Below, piece after piece: positions 35,427 to 49,000 of a stretch of 64,000 nucleotides of DNA. The notes beneath the pieces are model-generated. The model was not told where the DNA came from, searched no databases, and saw only the letters and a program-made list of their open reading frames with translations. This DNA is from Cytospora piceicola (Eukaryota > Ascomycota > Sordariomycetes > Diaporthales > Cytosporaceae): NCBI GenBank assembly GCA_023375675.1, contig JALQBC010000005.1:992001-1056000 (forward strand). Direction: 5' to 3'. Numbering within the stretch: the stretch's first letter is position 1; every line of letters begins with the position of its first letter. A program made the position numbers and the translations under genes.

Positions 35427-36287
35427 GGAGGGGCGGGAGGAGGAGGTGGGCGCTTTTAGCAGAAGACTAGGCGCTCAGCAGCTCAAGATGTTGGTTCTTA
35501 GAGTGTAAGGAGGACAATAGCTCTGGCAACTATGGGATTTGTGATACTACATGCTTTGTCAGAATAGTAGGAACTGGGAGGGTTTAAAAGAGACACATAA
35601 ACAAGCACTACCGGGGGATAGAGAAAATCAATGTAAAATCAAAGAACAGGACTACCCAGCCACCGGGCTCACGCAGATGCCAGAGTTTCGCCTGCCCAGG
35701 TAGCTCAAAGATGTGAGAATGGAGTCGGCGTGCCTATGACATCGAACCATTCCGTAGGAACTTATAGGAGACACACACATCGCGATCCTCTCCTCACCTC
35801 ACTCTGTTCAAGAAATTCCGCCGTAAGCAACAGACACTATGGTATCCAATTTCCTCTATATATATTACGAGCAATCTCCCAACCCCCATTCCCCTTATCC
35901 ACCCCATTCGACAATTGGACTGCATCATACCGCAACGCAGGGCAAGACTAGGCTATGTACGTAGACAAAATACTAAAACAGGACACATAGTGCGACAAAG
36001 ATTTTCATTCCGTGGCAGCACTCACCGTGTGAAGTCCCCAGTAGGTACCATGAGCGACGAGGAAGAAGAAGCGAAGTGGTGAATAGAGAGTCCTGTCCCG
36101 CGATGCTGTCCAAAAACGCCCATATGCACTTCTCGACTTGTTGGCGTCTTTTTCTCGATACCCCAAAAAAATCCAAGATGTCTCCCGCGCCCACGCAAAA
36201 GAACGGGCTGTGTTATTATGTACTGTACTTGTTTCCCAACTGTATATTTTCAAGGTTTGTCACGCTTTTCTTCTCTCTCCCTTATCA
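35427..36287. other. Convergent 3' spacer between PLP-protein gene and AP-2 alpha
   Basis: 861 bases holding the 3' untranslated regions of two converging genes. No gene or notable repeat seen. Confidence 0.6.
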
Positions 36288-39200
36288 TTACAGCACCATC
36301 ATGTTGGAGAACGGGTCTTGCATCTGCCTCGCCGTGGGGGGGAAGCCTTCTGGCAGGGTCGTTATTCCGGCCGCGATCCTCTCCTCCATCAGCTTCAGGA
36401 GGACGCTGGGTACGCTCTCATCCGTAGCCCGGATTGTGAGCCGGACCATCTGTACACAAGGGTTAGTTATACACGCCAACATACCAAATGGCGACGAGGC
36501 TAGCGTAGCTTACCTGAGTACCGTAATTAGGCTCCAGCCTCATCAGACAACCAAACTTGCCACCTTCCGAGGTGTGCATGACACTGGCACCGACAAAGTT
36601 CTTCTTGTTCGGGTCAACGCCCTCGAGGATGCCCCATCTGAAACCCGCAACAACATGCCGTATGTATCCCTCAGTAATCAACCTATCGCGGCTGCCAGGT
36701 GCGAGTCCAACGATCTTCTGGGCTTCCCGCGGTGCTCCGCCAATCTGCTTCCACCTTTTGAAGAAGTCATCACCAGTGAGTTCTGCGGGGTCCATGAACT
36801 TGTGCGCTGTGACAGGCAGCTTGATGGTAAGGGCCTGCAGCGCTCCGGCGAGGTAGCTTATCCTCATCGTCGGGCTCTTCGTCAACACCCCCTTGGACTC
36901 GAACATAATGACCTGCTGGCTTTGGTTTCCTTGAGTCACGGTGGTATCTGGTAGTCCCTTGACATCCCACGTCAAGTTGCGCTTCTCACTTTCGTCGAGA
37001 TCCAGTGTAGTGGTGAACGAGCTCATGACGGTAGGGGTCTTGTTCTGGAAGTACATGATAAGACAAGCCATTTGACCACGGTACTCAGACCGCACGCCAA
37101 TTTGGATTTGTCCATCTTCGAATAGGATGCCGTCAGCCCTGAGCATCAATTTATTGTAGCCCTTCTCCCACCCTGGCGACAAGTGAGCCGCACTGGCAAG
37201 ATTTGGGGGTTTTGTCTTGGGCTCAGCGGTCCCGATATTCGCCATATCAAGGCCAGCCAAGTCGTTGAGCGCCTTGTGGCCGTTGGTCCCGTTTGTGCCA
37301 TTGGCGTGTCCGTTGCCCGTAGGCTGGGCTTGTTTCGTGCTAAACGTCCTCTTGAGCCCTGAGTTCTTGGCCATGTTGAGCTCATGGGCATCAGTATTTG
37401 CAGATTTGCCACCCACGACCCAAGTGCGCTTATCACTAGTATTCGCGTGTTTTTGATGTAGGCGGGATAGTAAAGCTGACTCCCTTTCTGGGAACGGAGG
37501 CATCTCGTCGCAAACCGTGCGGAGGAGGTCGTCTGTTGGCATGGTGGCCATAGTGAGGTACTCACATGCTCGCTGTTGGAGTTCTGAGTCGAGCGTGTGG
37601 CTGTACATATCGAAGACGTGGAGGAGTTGTGGTTTGATCTCGGGAAATAAGTTGATGAATTTGACGAAGCAAGAGAGGATCATGGCGCGAGTGCTGGAGG
37701 AACAGGCCGGCAATTTGCTGTGCAGTCCCATGAACTGCTCAATCGGGCTGCAGCCTTGGTCCTCAGCAATGAGATGCCCAAACTCTCCGAGTATGTATGC
37801 CCCTATTTTGACGAGGGTCTCGTGGCAATGGTCCTGTTTGACGTACTGCAGCGAGTTCTTCGCAGCATAGACCTGCAGCTCCTCGTTGTTCGTCACAATC
37901 TGGATCACACGTTGCCAGACCTCGTCGCTGACATGATCACCCGCCATGGCGATCAGTCGCAAGGAGATATCGACATACCACTGGACATCCGTGGCGTACT
38001 TCTCAGTCAGAATGGCGATTTTCAACACCATCTCCTCCCTGATTGCAAAGTCGGCGTTCTGCAGATAGTGTAGGAGCTCTGCGACGATTGGCTGGGCATT
38101 GGACGCATCACACATGCTGTAGAGCAAGTCGAGTCCCTTCCGCCGGACACTGATGTCTCGATCCTTGAGTGAACCGATGATGATATCCTGGTGTTGTTTA
38201 ATGGGATCCAACGTGTCTGCCCGTGCTGCAAGATGCGTCATGGCCTCCAAACCAAGATAGCGTACGTTGGTCTCCCTGGACTGAATGAACTTGCCGAGCC
38301 TTTGCGAGATCTGTGTCATAAGTGCATGCTCCGTATCCAGGTGAATGATGAGGTTGATAGCCTCAAACAGAACCGCATTTTGTGCATTGTTCTGCTGGAC
38401 GTTCTTATTGGTTTCCATGGCAAGATCCAGGATCTTCTGCAGAGATATCCTGATAAGTTCACGCACATGACTGTCCTCTGCAAGGCTTGTTAGTTTAAGA
38501 GCAAGTGATATCCAAAGGAGCTACACACCTGATGGTGGGAAATATTGGAGCAACCTCAGGAGCTTAACCTGAATCCAGGGACATGGGACCTTGTAGTAGA
38601 GATAGTCGGCGGCATAATCTCCATCGATCAGGACCTTCTTCAGCCGCCCGGCGGCCTTTGCGTATGCTCCCTTATATTGATCCTGGTTGTCTTGCGCCAA
38701 GGCCATGACGAGAGAGGTGACGGATAGAGCAACTCCAAGATCCAGATCATCCATCAGGGAGATGATGCGCTCAGCCCATTGCGGTTGAATTATATCCGGG
38801 AACTTTCGGTATAATCGGAGGAGAGTAAGAGCCGCCTTTTTCTTGACGAATGACTTTGATGTCCTGTGCCCAATGTCAGCTCAAGCTGGATATCCAGACC
38901 GAGAGGATTATCTTACGGTGATATCAACAACCGGTGTACTTCTGCGCTCAGGGCCTCTCCCATCTCTCTTCCACCGATATTGGCAATGGCATGCAGAGCC
39001 AAGCAATTGAAGAGCTCATTGTGATCGAGAAGATCTTTCCTTATGCTGTTTACAACCAGGTGCAACAGTTCGTGCTTTTCGTGGAGGAACAAGGTCATGG
39101 CAAGGTACCCAATCTGCTTCTCGGAGTATTTGTTCGCGGATATAAGGTTGACGGCTTCGAGGTGTCCGAAATCAACGTTCCATCCGAGGATGTATATGTA

Positions 39201-39629
39201 CAGGAGCTATAGTCCCAAGTCAGTGACTTCGATGTTCTTCCGTCCAGACTGTCCCAGTGAGCGCGCACCTTGCAAACATATTTCTTCTTGTGGTATCCGC
39301 TGAGGCTGCCATCTAAAGAATCAGAGTCAGTCCCATGATCGCGCAGGAATCGTCGTCGGCGTCAAGAACGCATACCTTTGAACTTCTGTCTGTAATAATC
39401 AAAGAACAGTTAGTAAGCAGTTGAAGGGCGGGAAAGGGGGTGACCTCGCGACCCGAGCTGAGTCTCGTCGCGTGTTGTCTTACCGAATGTTGGCCAGTTC
39501 CTTATTGATGCGCTTCTCTTCCAGCTCACGTGCTCTTGCGTTTCTCAAGTCGGCGATGAACTGGACGAGACCGCGCATGGTCGAGTTGTTGTTACTCGAC
39601 CTCCCGAGGAAGCCAGCGGCGGAAGACAT
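36288..39629 (-). CDS. APL3: AP-2 adaptor complex, alpha subunit
   Basis: Seven minus-strand exons: 39484-39629, 39376-39389 (14 bases), 39269-39312 (44 bases), 38917-39206, 38529-38863, 36514-38477 and 36288-36449; 984 residues, the usual length for the family. All joins keep the frame and the family sequence. The start reads MRGLVQFIADLRNARARELE, then GYHKKKYVCKLLYIYILG and the adaptin trunk of helical repeats (to about residue 620; for example NVRYLGLEAMTHLAARADT). A Gly/Asn/Thr-rich hinge follows (about 624-718), then the appendage domain from GYNKLMLRADG to the C-terminus. AP-2 alpha recruits cargo, clathrin and accessory proteins to plasma-membrane PI(4,5)P2 for endocytosis (family knowledge). 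AP-1 gamma is excluded by the N-terminal sequence and the appendage type. Confidence 0.96.
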
Positions 39630-40575
39630 TTTGAACGATGTTGCCGAATGGCCGTCAAACCCGTCACGCGCTGTCTAATCGGAGTGTATAACCAAGCCCA
39701 AGCAGATGGCGACAATAGCCAGCGATGTGTCGGAGTAAAAGTCGAGCTGATCCGATTTCAATGCGAAAGCCCCCCCGTATTACCCATCAGGGATCGCCGG
39801 GAAACAATTACGGGGATCGGTGCCGATGGTAGATTATGTGTTCCGGGCTTTAGAAGACGGTCGGCATGTTCGGTAAAATTAGCGAGGACCTTGAGCTGGA
39901 AGATGGAGGGCTGCTCGGGAAGTAGGACGATGGCGTTCGGGGGCGGGACTGGGAAAGCGTCGTGATGTCCTCAATCTCAAAAGGGGATGTTTGGTCGGGT
40001 CAGATAGATGGACGGAATGGTGGAGTTAAGCAAGCAATTAGGCGGGCCGTGTCGAGGCGGCTCTGCAATGCACGGACCCGTCGGCGTTCGTATATATTTA
40101 CAGTACTTACTTTAGTAAGTAATTAATCTAGGTACGCACTCGGACGAAGCTGCACTGAGTTCTCTTGAGACCTTCTGCTTCGTGGAATGGTTTGAAATTT
40201 CCTCCAAGGTTTTTGGATTCTTCTCATCTATGCTGAGTGTCTTTGTGTGACCTGGGTCGTCAACGGTAGATCAAAATTATCTAGAGACTGGTTTCACTGT
40301 CTCTTTTCGACGGTCATCTCAATGTAGCAGCTGGAGTACCTCGTGCTACTATCACACCTGGGGGCTGATAGGGGAGGTGGGGGAACGTTCTACAGCGCCT
40401 AGGCCTAAGTTGGCCAAGTCATGACGCACTGTTGTTGACATTGCTTCTGTCAGCGTCTCCTCCTGGAAACCCCCACAACACGACGGAAGCTCCAGCTCTA
40501 AACAGACCCCAACTGCATTGGACCTCGGCAGCCTCGAAACTCAATTCTCTCCTCTCGCTCAACGATGTGAATCTC
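39630..40575. promoter_or_regulatory. Divergent promoter region of AP-2 alpha and NDUFAF5-like gene
   Basis: About 945 bases between start codons on opposite strands. An AT-rich patch (tacttactttagtaagtaattaatcta, about 40106-40133) includes a short inverted repeat, acttactttagtaagt. A single half TACCTAGG-like word ends it. No protein gene seen. Confidence 0.5.
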
Positions 40576-41784
40576 ATGATAATGATGAATACGGCCTTAC
40601 GAAGAGTCCGCCTGTCCCCCTTCCCCAGGGCAGGCCCCTGTGATCGCCGGACATACGCGTTCCAGGCCTCTGGAGCCCCCATCTTCGAGGTCTTCAACCA
40701 GCGCACGAAATGGATGCAGAGGGAGAGGGCAGCTGCCAACGTCGAGGGCAGCCGACAGGCAGACTACCTCAAGGACGAGGTGGCAACTAGGCTCTGCGAG
40801 CGACTACTGGTAAACAAACACACATACACAACACACATACACACACACACCAGCACAAGAACTTCCCTTCCCCCTCCCTACCGTTGGCGCTTTTGATAAG
40901 GCACTGAGACAAACCTTGCCCCCTTCCCCCGTGAACAGGACATCAAGCGGCACTTCCCCCGCGTCCTCGACCTGGGCGCCAACACCTGCAACGTCGCCCG
41001 GGCCCTGGCCCGCGAGAACCCCGACCCGGCGCGGCCCGCCTCGCCCCCGCCGGCGGCGCGCATCACCGAGCTCGTCGCCGCGGACCCCTCGCGCGCGCAG
41101 CTGCACCGCGACGCCGACCTGCCCCTCAATGACGACGGCGGCGGCGGCGGCGGCGGCGGCGCCCTGCCGGCCATCACGAGGCGGGTCCTGGCCGACGGGG
41201 AGATCCTGCCCTTCGGCGCGGGCGAGTTCGACCTCGTCCTGAGCAGCCTGAGCCTGCACTGGGCCAACGACCTGCCGGGCGTCCTGGCCCAGGTCAACAA
41301 CGTGCTGAAGCCCGACTGCCCCTTCCTCGGCGCCATGCTGGGCGGGGACACGCTGTTCGAGCTGCGGACGTCGCTCCAGCTGGCCGAGCTGGAGCGCAGG
41401 GGCGGCCTGTCGCCCCGCGTGTCGCCGCTGGCCGACGTCAAGGACGTGGGCGGGCTCCTGCAGAGGGCGGGCTTCAAGATGCTGACCGTGGACGTCGACG
41501 ACATCGTGGTGGACTACCCGGACACGTTCGAGCTGATGCAGGACCTGCAGCTCATGGGCGAGAGCAATGCCGTCCTGGGCCGGGAGATGGGGCCCATCGG
41601 CAGGGACGTCCTGCTCGCGAACGAGGGCATCTACCGCGAGCTGCACGGCAACGAGGACGGGTCTATACCGGCCACGTTCAGGATCATCTACATGATCGGG
41701 TGGCGTGAATCTCCTGACCAGCCAAGCCCTCTGGCTCGTGGGAGTGGCGAGACAAACTTGAAGTCTGTACTGGAAAACAAATGA
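40576..41784 (+). CDS. NDUFAF5: NDUFAF5-like mitochondrial complex I assembly methyltransferase-fold protein
   Basis: Two exons, 40576-40809 and 40939-41784, 359 residues; the 129-base intron has a gtaaac donor and acceptor acag. The N-terminus (MNTALRRVRLSPFPRAG) is Arg-rich and lacks acidic residues, as a mitochondrial presequence should; ATG 40582 or 40585 are also possible. FEVFNQRTKWMQRERAA starts the conserved region. The SAM-binding segment reads VLDLGANTCNVARAL, DLVLSSLSLHWANDLPG is motif IV, and the family-specific FLGAMLGGDTLFELRTSLQ, RAGFKMLTVDVDDI and DGSIPATFRIIYMIGW follow. Human NDUFAF5 hydroxylates an arginine of NDUFS7 early in complex I assembly (family knowledge). Oddities: eight consecutive Gly codons (residues 145-152), a C-terminal extension of about 25 residues, and very GC-rich exon 2. 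Confidence 0.92.
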
Positions 41785-42136
41785 AGAGCCGTTGTGGACG
41801 AGGAGCTGCTGGCAGCAATGTAAATCATCGACCTTGCTCGCTACGGCAACCGGCGGTAGGGGCTGCAAAGGAACGCTATAAGTGATAGAGTCGGTATCAT
41901 AGAAATGGAAGGGCTGTCAAATTCGCTTATGCGCATTTCTCAATTATGCCCTCACTTATGGTGTGATCTATCGTCCAAGCTCACCAAGAATGCAGCCTTG
42001 ATCCTTGGAGAGGTAGGTCCCTCGCCTCTGTAACCGGTAGGTAGCAACATCTCCGGCCATCGACACGCATCTGGTCACGTCGCCTTGATCCTCTCAGGCT
42101 ATGACTGGCGGCCTGCTACGTGGTCTCCTGGGCCAC
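41785..42136. other. Convergent spacer of NDUFAF5-like gene and ARPC5
   Basis: 352 bases between two stop codons on opposite strands; must contain both polyadenylation regions. No other feature seen. Confidence 0.65.
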
Positions 42137-43001
42137 CTACACCTTGCGCCAGTCCGTCATCGTCCGTCCGATGCATCCCAGCCCCGCAACATCCACCACC
42201 TTCTCGTGCCAGCTCAGCAGCACACTCATGGCCGCGCCGGAAGACTCGTTCGCGGCGCCTGGCCGGCCTCCTGCCTGGCTGAAGCCCGTGGCCTGTGGGG
42301 TCATCCTGCCGGGTGTTCGGGGACCGGCGCCGGCCCCGGACGTAGATGCCATGCCCTTGTACCTAATCGAGAATAAGAAGGTTCCTGTCAGCCCCACGGG
42401 GTTCACGAGAGGCATAGGGAGATATATAGAGGTCGTAATGACCGAAAGGGTATTACCCACAGGTACTTCATGAGGACATCCAGCGCCTCGCTTCCACCCT
42501 CGGCCGCGTATATGCGCTGGAGCATGGGCGTCATCTCGCTCGCCTTGATCGACTGCAGGACCTCGACGACGGTCTGCAGATGTGCGTCCTGTATAACCCC
42601 ATCAGCATCATGTCAACAGAAGACAACCACATATAGTTCTGCCCTTCCCCCTCCTTTCCACCCCGCCGCTCGACCTCGCCATCTCCCAAACAACCCTCTC
42701 CTCTCCCCTCCCCTCCACTCCACGGTTCGACATGTGAGCTTCATACCTTTGCCAGGTCAGGCCCGTTGTAGACGGGCGTCTCCAGGCACCCCCTCAGCGC
42801 GCCCTCCGCGTCCCCGCCGCGCAGCAGCTGCCGGACCTGCCCCGCGAGGGCGCGCACCTCGGCCTCGCCGACCTCGGGCAGCGGGGGGTGCAGCGTCGAC
42901 GTGTCGAAGTTGGCGGACGAGTCCTCGACCAGCGCGTCGATGTCGATGGTGCGCCAGGCGTCCGTCAGCGAGGCCGACGTGTGCTGCTGGATGATGGACA
43001 T
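42137..43001 (-). CDS. ARC15: Arp2/3 complex subunit 5 (p16-Arc)
   Basis: Three minus-strand exons: 42747-43001, 42461-42588 and 42137-42362; 202 residues. The second intron uses donor gtgggt and splits a Leu codon, restoring KYLYKGMA. The N-terminus WRTIDIDALVEDS, central ALRGCLETPVYNGPDLAK and DAHLQTVVEVLQSIKASEM, and C-terminus VLLSWHEKVVDVAGLGCIG match ARPC5 throughout. The protein is longer than the human subunit (151 residues), mainly because of a Gly/Pro-rich insert at about 130-170. ARPC5 is a structural subunit of the seven-protein complex that nucleates branched actin, needed for endocytic patches and polarised growth (family knowledge). The promoter side carries a GACAATT triple repeat at 43414-43434. 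Confidence 0.93.
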
Positions 43002-46000
43002 TGTTGCTGTGTTGGTTGGGCTCCAAACGGCTCCGAGGGGGGTTCGGGATAAGGGGGAGACGGACGGGGGGGGGAGGGTGGAGATCGGATGTGGCTCGTC
43101 TGTTGGTGCTGCTTGGTTGTCGGTTTCTCGCTCGGCGAGGTTTGTGATGGCTTCCCTTCTTGCTCGTGGTCTTTGATGGAAGTAGGAGGCTCTGGTTTCG
43201 CCGTGGAAAAGTGTTGTTCGGTGGCAGTGATGGTTGTCGTTGGAACTGGAGCTACCCCAATCGATGCGGTAAGCTGTTGACAGCAGGCGTCACCGGCAGG
43301 CTGGAGCACTAGCCGCGCTTAGTGGGGCCCTGGGCTGGGCGGCTCATAGCACTACAGTAGCGGCCGTACAAAGCCACTCACTCAACTGGATTGAGGCTCA
43401 TTATATCACGACAGACAATTGACAATTGACAATTTTCTGCCTTTTTGCCGCTTACTTCCTGGCCTGTATCGTTATAAAACTGCTTTCTGAGGGGGAACTA
43501 GGTCTCAAAGTTGGAGCGACAATCTGGTCGACCGCTTATGTCAAAGATAAACTTCCAGAAGCCTCTGGTTCATGGGGCTGATTCAAGATTCAATATGACC
43601 TTCTTGATATTTGATATTTGAAGTCGCTTCGTCAAGCCCCAGGTATCTATCTCAGGACAGTATACATCACCAATGTCTCAAACTCACACGGATACATTAC
43701 ACGGCCATCCAGGTCGCACTCTCGCTCGGAAGGTCTTGACACGGCAACGTGTATCCTACCAAACAATAGATGCAAGCAGCCGAGGAGTATCCAACCTCCT
43801 TCGCCCGTATTCGACATCTCTCCACTCCATGGGCGTCAACAACCTTGAGAGAAGGTAACCTTTCGCGGTTTTGTCAATGAGCCACTATCCAAAACATGCA
43901 ATATTACTCAGATACCGCGAAAGTTTTGAACATGCTCGTCTCATCGGTTGGCTTTTGGCAAGCATTGGGCTTCTTGCAGCCAACGGCTCGCTATGCCTGA
44001 TGTAAGGCCCAGGAAATGATGCAGCTCATATTGACTATACCATGTATTCCGTCAGGTGCAGGTGAGGCCTCCGCCGAGATTCCTTCCTGCATCCAAAGCA
44101 TATCCTGCCGTTGTGTTAGGCGTTCTAAACCTCAAGCCGTTGGGCCCATGCCACGTCACTCGCGAGACAGGCGCCGGCTATGACAGGAATACTGGGCTCT
44201 TTAGTCCCCAACATTATCGTATTCTTGGTGACGCTAAATCACATTCGTATAAAAATACTGCAATGCTCGAAGGTTGATCTAGGACTCCACTCAAATGCTC
44301 TGGACGTAGGGGTGTCGAGCATATGACACTGTAGCTATCCCCTATGCAGGAGGCCATAGGCTGAACGCAGTGACTGTCCTTAGATGAACACTGCGCGAGA
44401 GTCAGCCAAAAGTCCGGAAGCACCGTGAAGAACGATAGTGCATCTGTACTGGGGCAACGATAGTTATGATCAAGCTCACCTGGGAAGCCGGTGATGATGA
44501 TACTTCCAGGACATCAACCCCCGAGATGGACACACATCCACACCCCCCCCCCCCGTCTGGCGTTCTTGTGCACACGAGTTTCAGACGCCGGCGGAAACAG
44601 GGGGCCACGGACCCCGGGGGAGACAGTTCTGACAGCCCGGACACCTAACCCAGCACCTCCCCCGATACGACCTGAAAGGGCCAACCTGGTGGCTGGCAGT
44701 GGTCGGCCCTGGCCGATTGGGCCGGCCGGCCTTCTGCAATGCAACCGTTGGGAATCCCCCGGGGCCAGAGAAGCCACGTGTGAGGTGCATGACCACCAAT
44801 GGTGTAGTGTCGCCAGCGTTATGACCTGTGACGCGTCGTTATACTCCCCACAGTAAACTCTCTTCTGTTTCGACGCAGTGCTGGCTCCAACCAACACGCC
44901 GTGTCAGCTTCAGTAGAGCAGCAAGCCCCACCCCAGCGTCGAGCTCTAAAGGTTACGCTACCGCTTGATTGAGATCCCCTGCCCTCCCTTTTCCCCCAGC
45001 TGCGGTTTGTGTGTCCCACATAAAGTGGCGAGGTTCTGTGACCATTTCGAAATTGGCAACCTTCGAGAAAAGATCCCTAGAAAAGGTAAGATGCAGTGCG
45101 GCAAGTGGAGATTGATGCGAGGCACGGAACAGCTCCGCGGAAACCTAACGAGGCGGACGGCGACAGGGGGTCTCGTGCATCTCTTTTGATGGCGGCCAGC
45201 TCTTCCGGAACCGCCGCTCATGCCGAGCCAGACTTCACAGTGGATGCTTATTGTCACAGCATTGTTGGCAACCTGGTGCCGATACGCTACTAAAAGAACA
45301 TCTTGATGCGTTCAGGGTTTCCTCCCTGGCGCACGGGGTCAGATTTATGAAGCCCGCGATGGATTCATGCCCGGGCCCTAGTGCATGAATATCGGGAAGA
45401 AGGAGGATTCGAGATATGCTTGTTTTTTCTCCCTTAAACTTCCAAAGCATATGCAACGCGTGCAGTGTTGCTCTTATGCAATCAGTAGATATTTTCCAGG
45501 CTTTTGAATAGGTGCAAACACCGCACGGGGTCTGTTTTGCTCGACATTGCTGGTAATAACAGCAGCTGCAGACTACGGTAAAGTCAGGGAAGCATGTCGA
45601 GATTGCAGCATCTCCTTTTGAAGACAATTGTACGGCATCTCATGCCAGGCTGTATTCTGCGATAGAATTAGTTAACTGACTGCGACGACTCCTTGTGGCA
45701 AGGCTGACTATGTACCCCCACCCTCAAACCCCCACGAGAAGGCTGACAGGTGAAGCCGCCAATGAAGAAACAAGCCTGCCTGCCTCGATCGTTCTCGGCA
45801 GTGCCGTTGGCACCGTTCACAGTGAGTCGGGTAGCTGCTGGATCTGCTCCACCACCATGCATTGCAGTCGCGTGGATAGTGGGCCTGCATGTAACTTTCG
45901 AGACTGAATGACTTCACTGGGACCACTGTCAGATTATCTCCTATCACTCATGTCAGTCTCACAGGGCTGCTGCCCGGGGAAGCAAGCTGCGTTCCAGAAG

Positions 46001-49000
46001 ACTTCAACGGCCCACTCGTTAGCAAGGGGGGGGGGGGAGAAGGACCGACGGGCCTGGACGGAGTCGTAACGCACTCGTGGAAGATCCACATCGCCTTCGT
46101 CCTCGCCGAAGATGAACACCTGGTCCCACTGTATGTACATACTGTACGTAGAGCCCCGGACCATACATAATATCAGACCTTGCTGGCGGTAGGGATGCCG
46201 TATGGCTTATTGTTGCCTCGCCGACGGGGCCTTCAAGGCTGAGGACTGAGTTGTGTCGCTGATCCATGGACCCTTTGAAGTTTATTTTCTCCGGGCCTTC
46301 TCACCGTGGTGGGCTCCGTCCTGGGATTGCCGGATTCCTTGGTGGAATCCAACGGTTGGATTCGCGCACAGGAACTGTGATGCTCCGAGCCCCCTTCTGC
46401 CACGTGCAGTAGTACATTGTACCGTGTTGTGTAAACAGTGGACTTGACGTATCGCTTGGCTTGGACGTCAGCCTGAGCCGCTCCCACAGCGATCCCTTCC
46501 CGAAAGCCCCTGGTTTCTTCCCTCATGAATGAAGTTTACCAGAATCCTTCAAACTTTGCATAATGACCGGTGAGAGCTCACTACTACACCGAGGACGCAA
46601 CCTGAGGTTTCACCTTGAATACCCCAGTCATCATCCTTGCGGCGTTGTCGTGGGTCAGAACCAGAAGGATGAGAACCGTCAGCAGCAGGGTCGCCTTGAT
46701 GCCTCTTTCACTTAGCAATTACCAGATGCAGACAAGATCCCAGGAAATTGCGGGTTCATCGGAAGCCGGATGTCAAGGCGGGACGTGAATCCTGTGAGCC
46801 GCTGCGCTTCGTGTTGTTGATGTCACAAAACATGCGACGATACGATGCTGCTTCGTAGTGCCAGGATTGAAGCATTGATGAAGGCTGCCTGAGAAAGAGA
46901 GATTTCGGCATCAAGGCCGAGACCATTGCCAGGACCGTCCATTGTGGATGGATGACTGAGCTGATGAACCTTGGAAAAGAAGTTGGAAAAGGAAGCGCTT
47001 CCGAACCGCTTCATCGTTGGTAGCTGCCAACAAAAATAGTCCAAGAGCAATTGGCCCAATCGCATTTAACAGCTTCGAAGCATAACTGGATTAACGGGGG
47101 CGAAGTTGCTTCCCGTATGGCTGGTTTCCTTTTTAGTATGTACAATGCCACTTCGTTGCTCCTGTTTCAAGAACCATTGGTTCCTTATCGAAAACTGGCT
47201 TTTTATGAGCGGACGGGTACGGCCGACCATTGGATGGAGGGGCAACTAAGCAAGCAAGATGATAACAAGAAAACCAGGCTCAAGCATGACGACAAAAACA
47301 TTGGAAGGCTAGAAAAGGAGTGCGCCACCTCGGCGACATCTACCTGCGATCATGGAAACCCAACCCAGTAAAAGCCATCAATTACATCTTCTTGCGGCCC
47401 TCATCATCATCATCGAAGACTCAGGTTTTTTTTGAACTGATGTTCCAAGCAACAATGAAATGGGTCATGTGGATACGGTACGATGTTACGGATCCGTACC
47501 GGCGTGCTAATGCAGGAACGCCTTCCATTCTGGTATAGCGCTGTTCTAGGCTGCACTCTACCCTGGGCAGGTCCATGTGGCCGAAGGCCCGGATGCAACA
47601 GCCCCTGGGGACCGGGTTGTGTGCTGATGCGTGTGTGTGTGTGTGTGTGTGTCATGTACCGTATACAGGAGGTACCTCTAGCCTTTCGAGTAGGTACATG
47701 TGGGCCAAGGGGCTGAAAGTACCCAGTACCTCTGGAACTTACCTAGGCAGATCCGCGGGAATACCGCCTACCTGGGCACGTTGTAACATTCCGGGGGGGG
47801 GGGTGTGCCAGATCAGGAAAAAGGGCGTGAGGAGGCGGCCTTGATCTGGCCCCGTTAAGATGAGAGGGGTGCATTCTCGGTGGGCTCTCGGTCAGGAACA
47901 CCGTATCAAAATACCTATCCTACCTAGGCACGCCTTCGCCATTTGAATTGGGCTTCCTTTCTGACGAGAAAGGCTCACCCGCTCTTTTCCTGTCGAATCG
48001 CGGCGTGGCCACGAGTGGCTGCATTCGCCTGTCTCTGATGTATGGGAACGTTGGGCGGCCGAAAAACACCGGCGGGATGATTTACAGGATGCACGCAAGT
48101 AAGACAGGCATAGCATGACCGGATATGACTTGACAGTTGCCATATTTGGAGTGCATTAGACAGCCAAGACAGCTTCAAGCCTCCTTACACTACACCGAAA
48201 TACGGCCACGCTAACTGTAACATGACCTTCAGCCACGATAATCTAGTCCTTGCTCCCTCTTCATCATGTAACATCGATTACAGCTTGAGCTCCAAGCCTG
48301 CCAATGTCGTTGATTTATTGACCACCTCACCTGATTTGCATCGCTCTGGAGGCGCCATCTCCCTAAGACAAGCGATGCAGTCTTCGCTGCGGATGATGTC
48401 AGATGATCGATGGTTGGACGACCCGTGCACGCCGTGGGAACGTCAGCCTCGGTCCCTGGCATAGCCGTCTGCTACACTACACAGCGGTATCTATTTCTAT
48501 TCTGAGATGCATGCATTCCCCTCTGCACTCACTCCGCATTGCACCGCACACATCTGTGGCGCGATTTACGGTTTTCGTCCCGCGCAACACACACACACCA
48601 CACCATCATAAGCTAGCTGGCTAGGTATCGCAGCATTTCCCGTGTCGGCGACCAAGATGCCCATAATAGTAGTACATTATACGCATCAGGGCCTAGTCAC
48701 GATGGGTCATCCTTGTTGGGAAGACCCTGAGGTTGATGAAATGATGATGAAGACACTTTTTGCCATCCGCGGATCCCCTGGGTGATCTTCTGGGCGATCT
48801 TCTGGGGAGATTATTTGAGATTCGCCAGGACTCTGTCGTGGGTCGTGGCACACATGGATTTGCGGGGCGAGCCACCGGTTAGCGAGAGAATTGTTCTAGA
48901 AGGAACAAGGTGGTGGATGCTCCCAAAAAGAAAAGTGGCTTTCTGCAGAAAGGGAAAGCCGCAGTTTTAGTGCCCACGAAGCCGGACAGGGGAGGGGTTC

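Noticed and set aside
40804..41868. 354-codon minus-strand frame opposite the NDUFAF5-like gene
   Set aside because: Antisense shadow of a GC-rich conserved exon.
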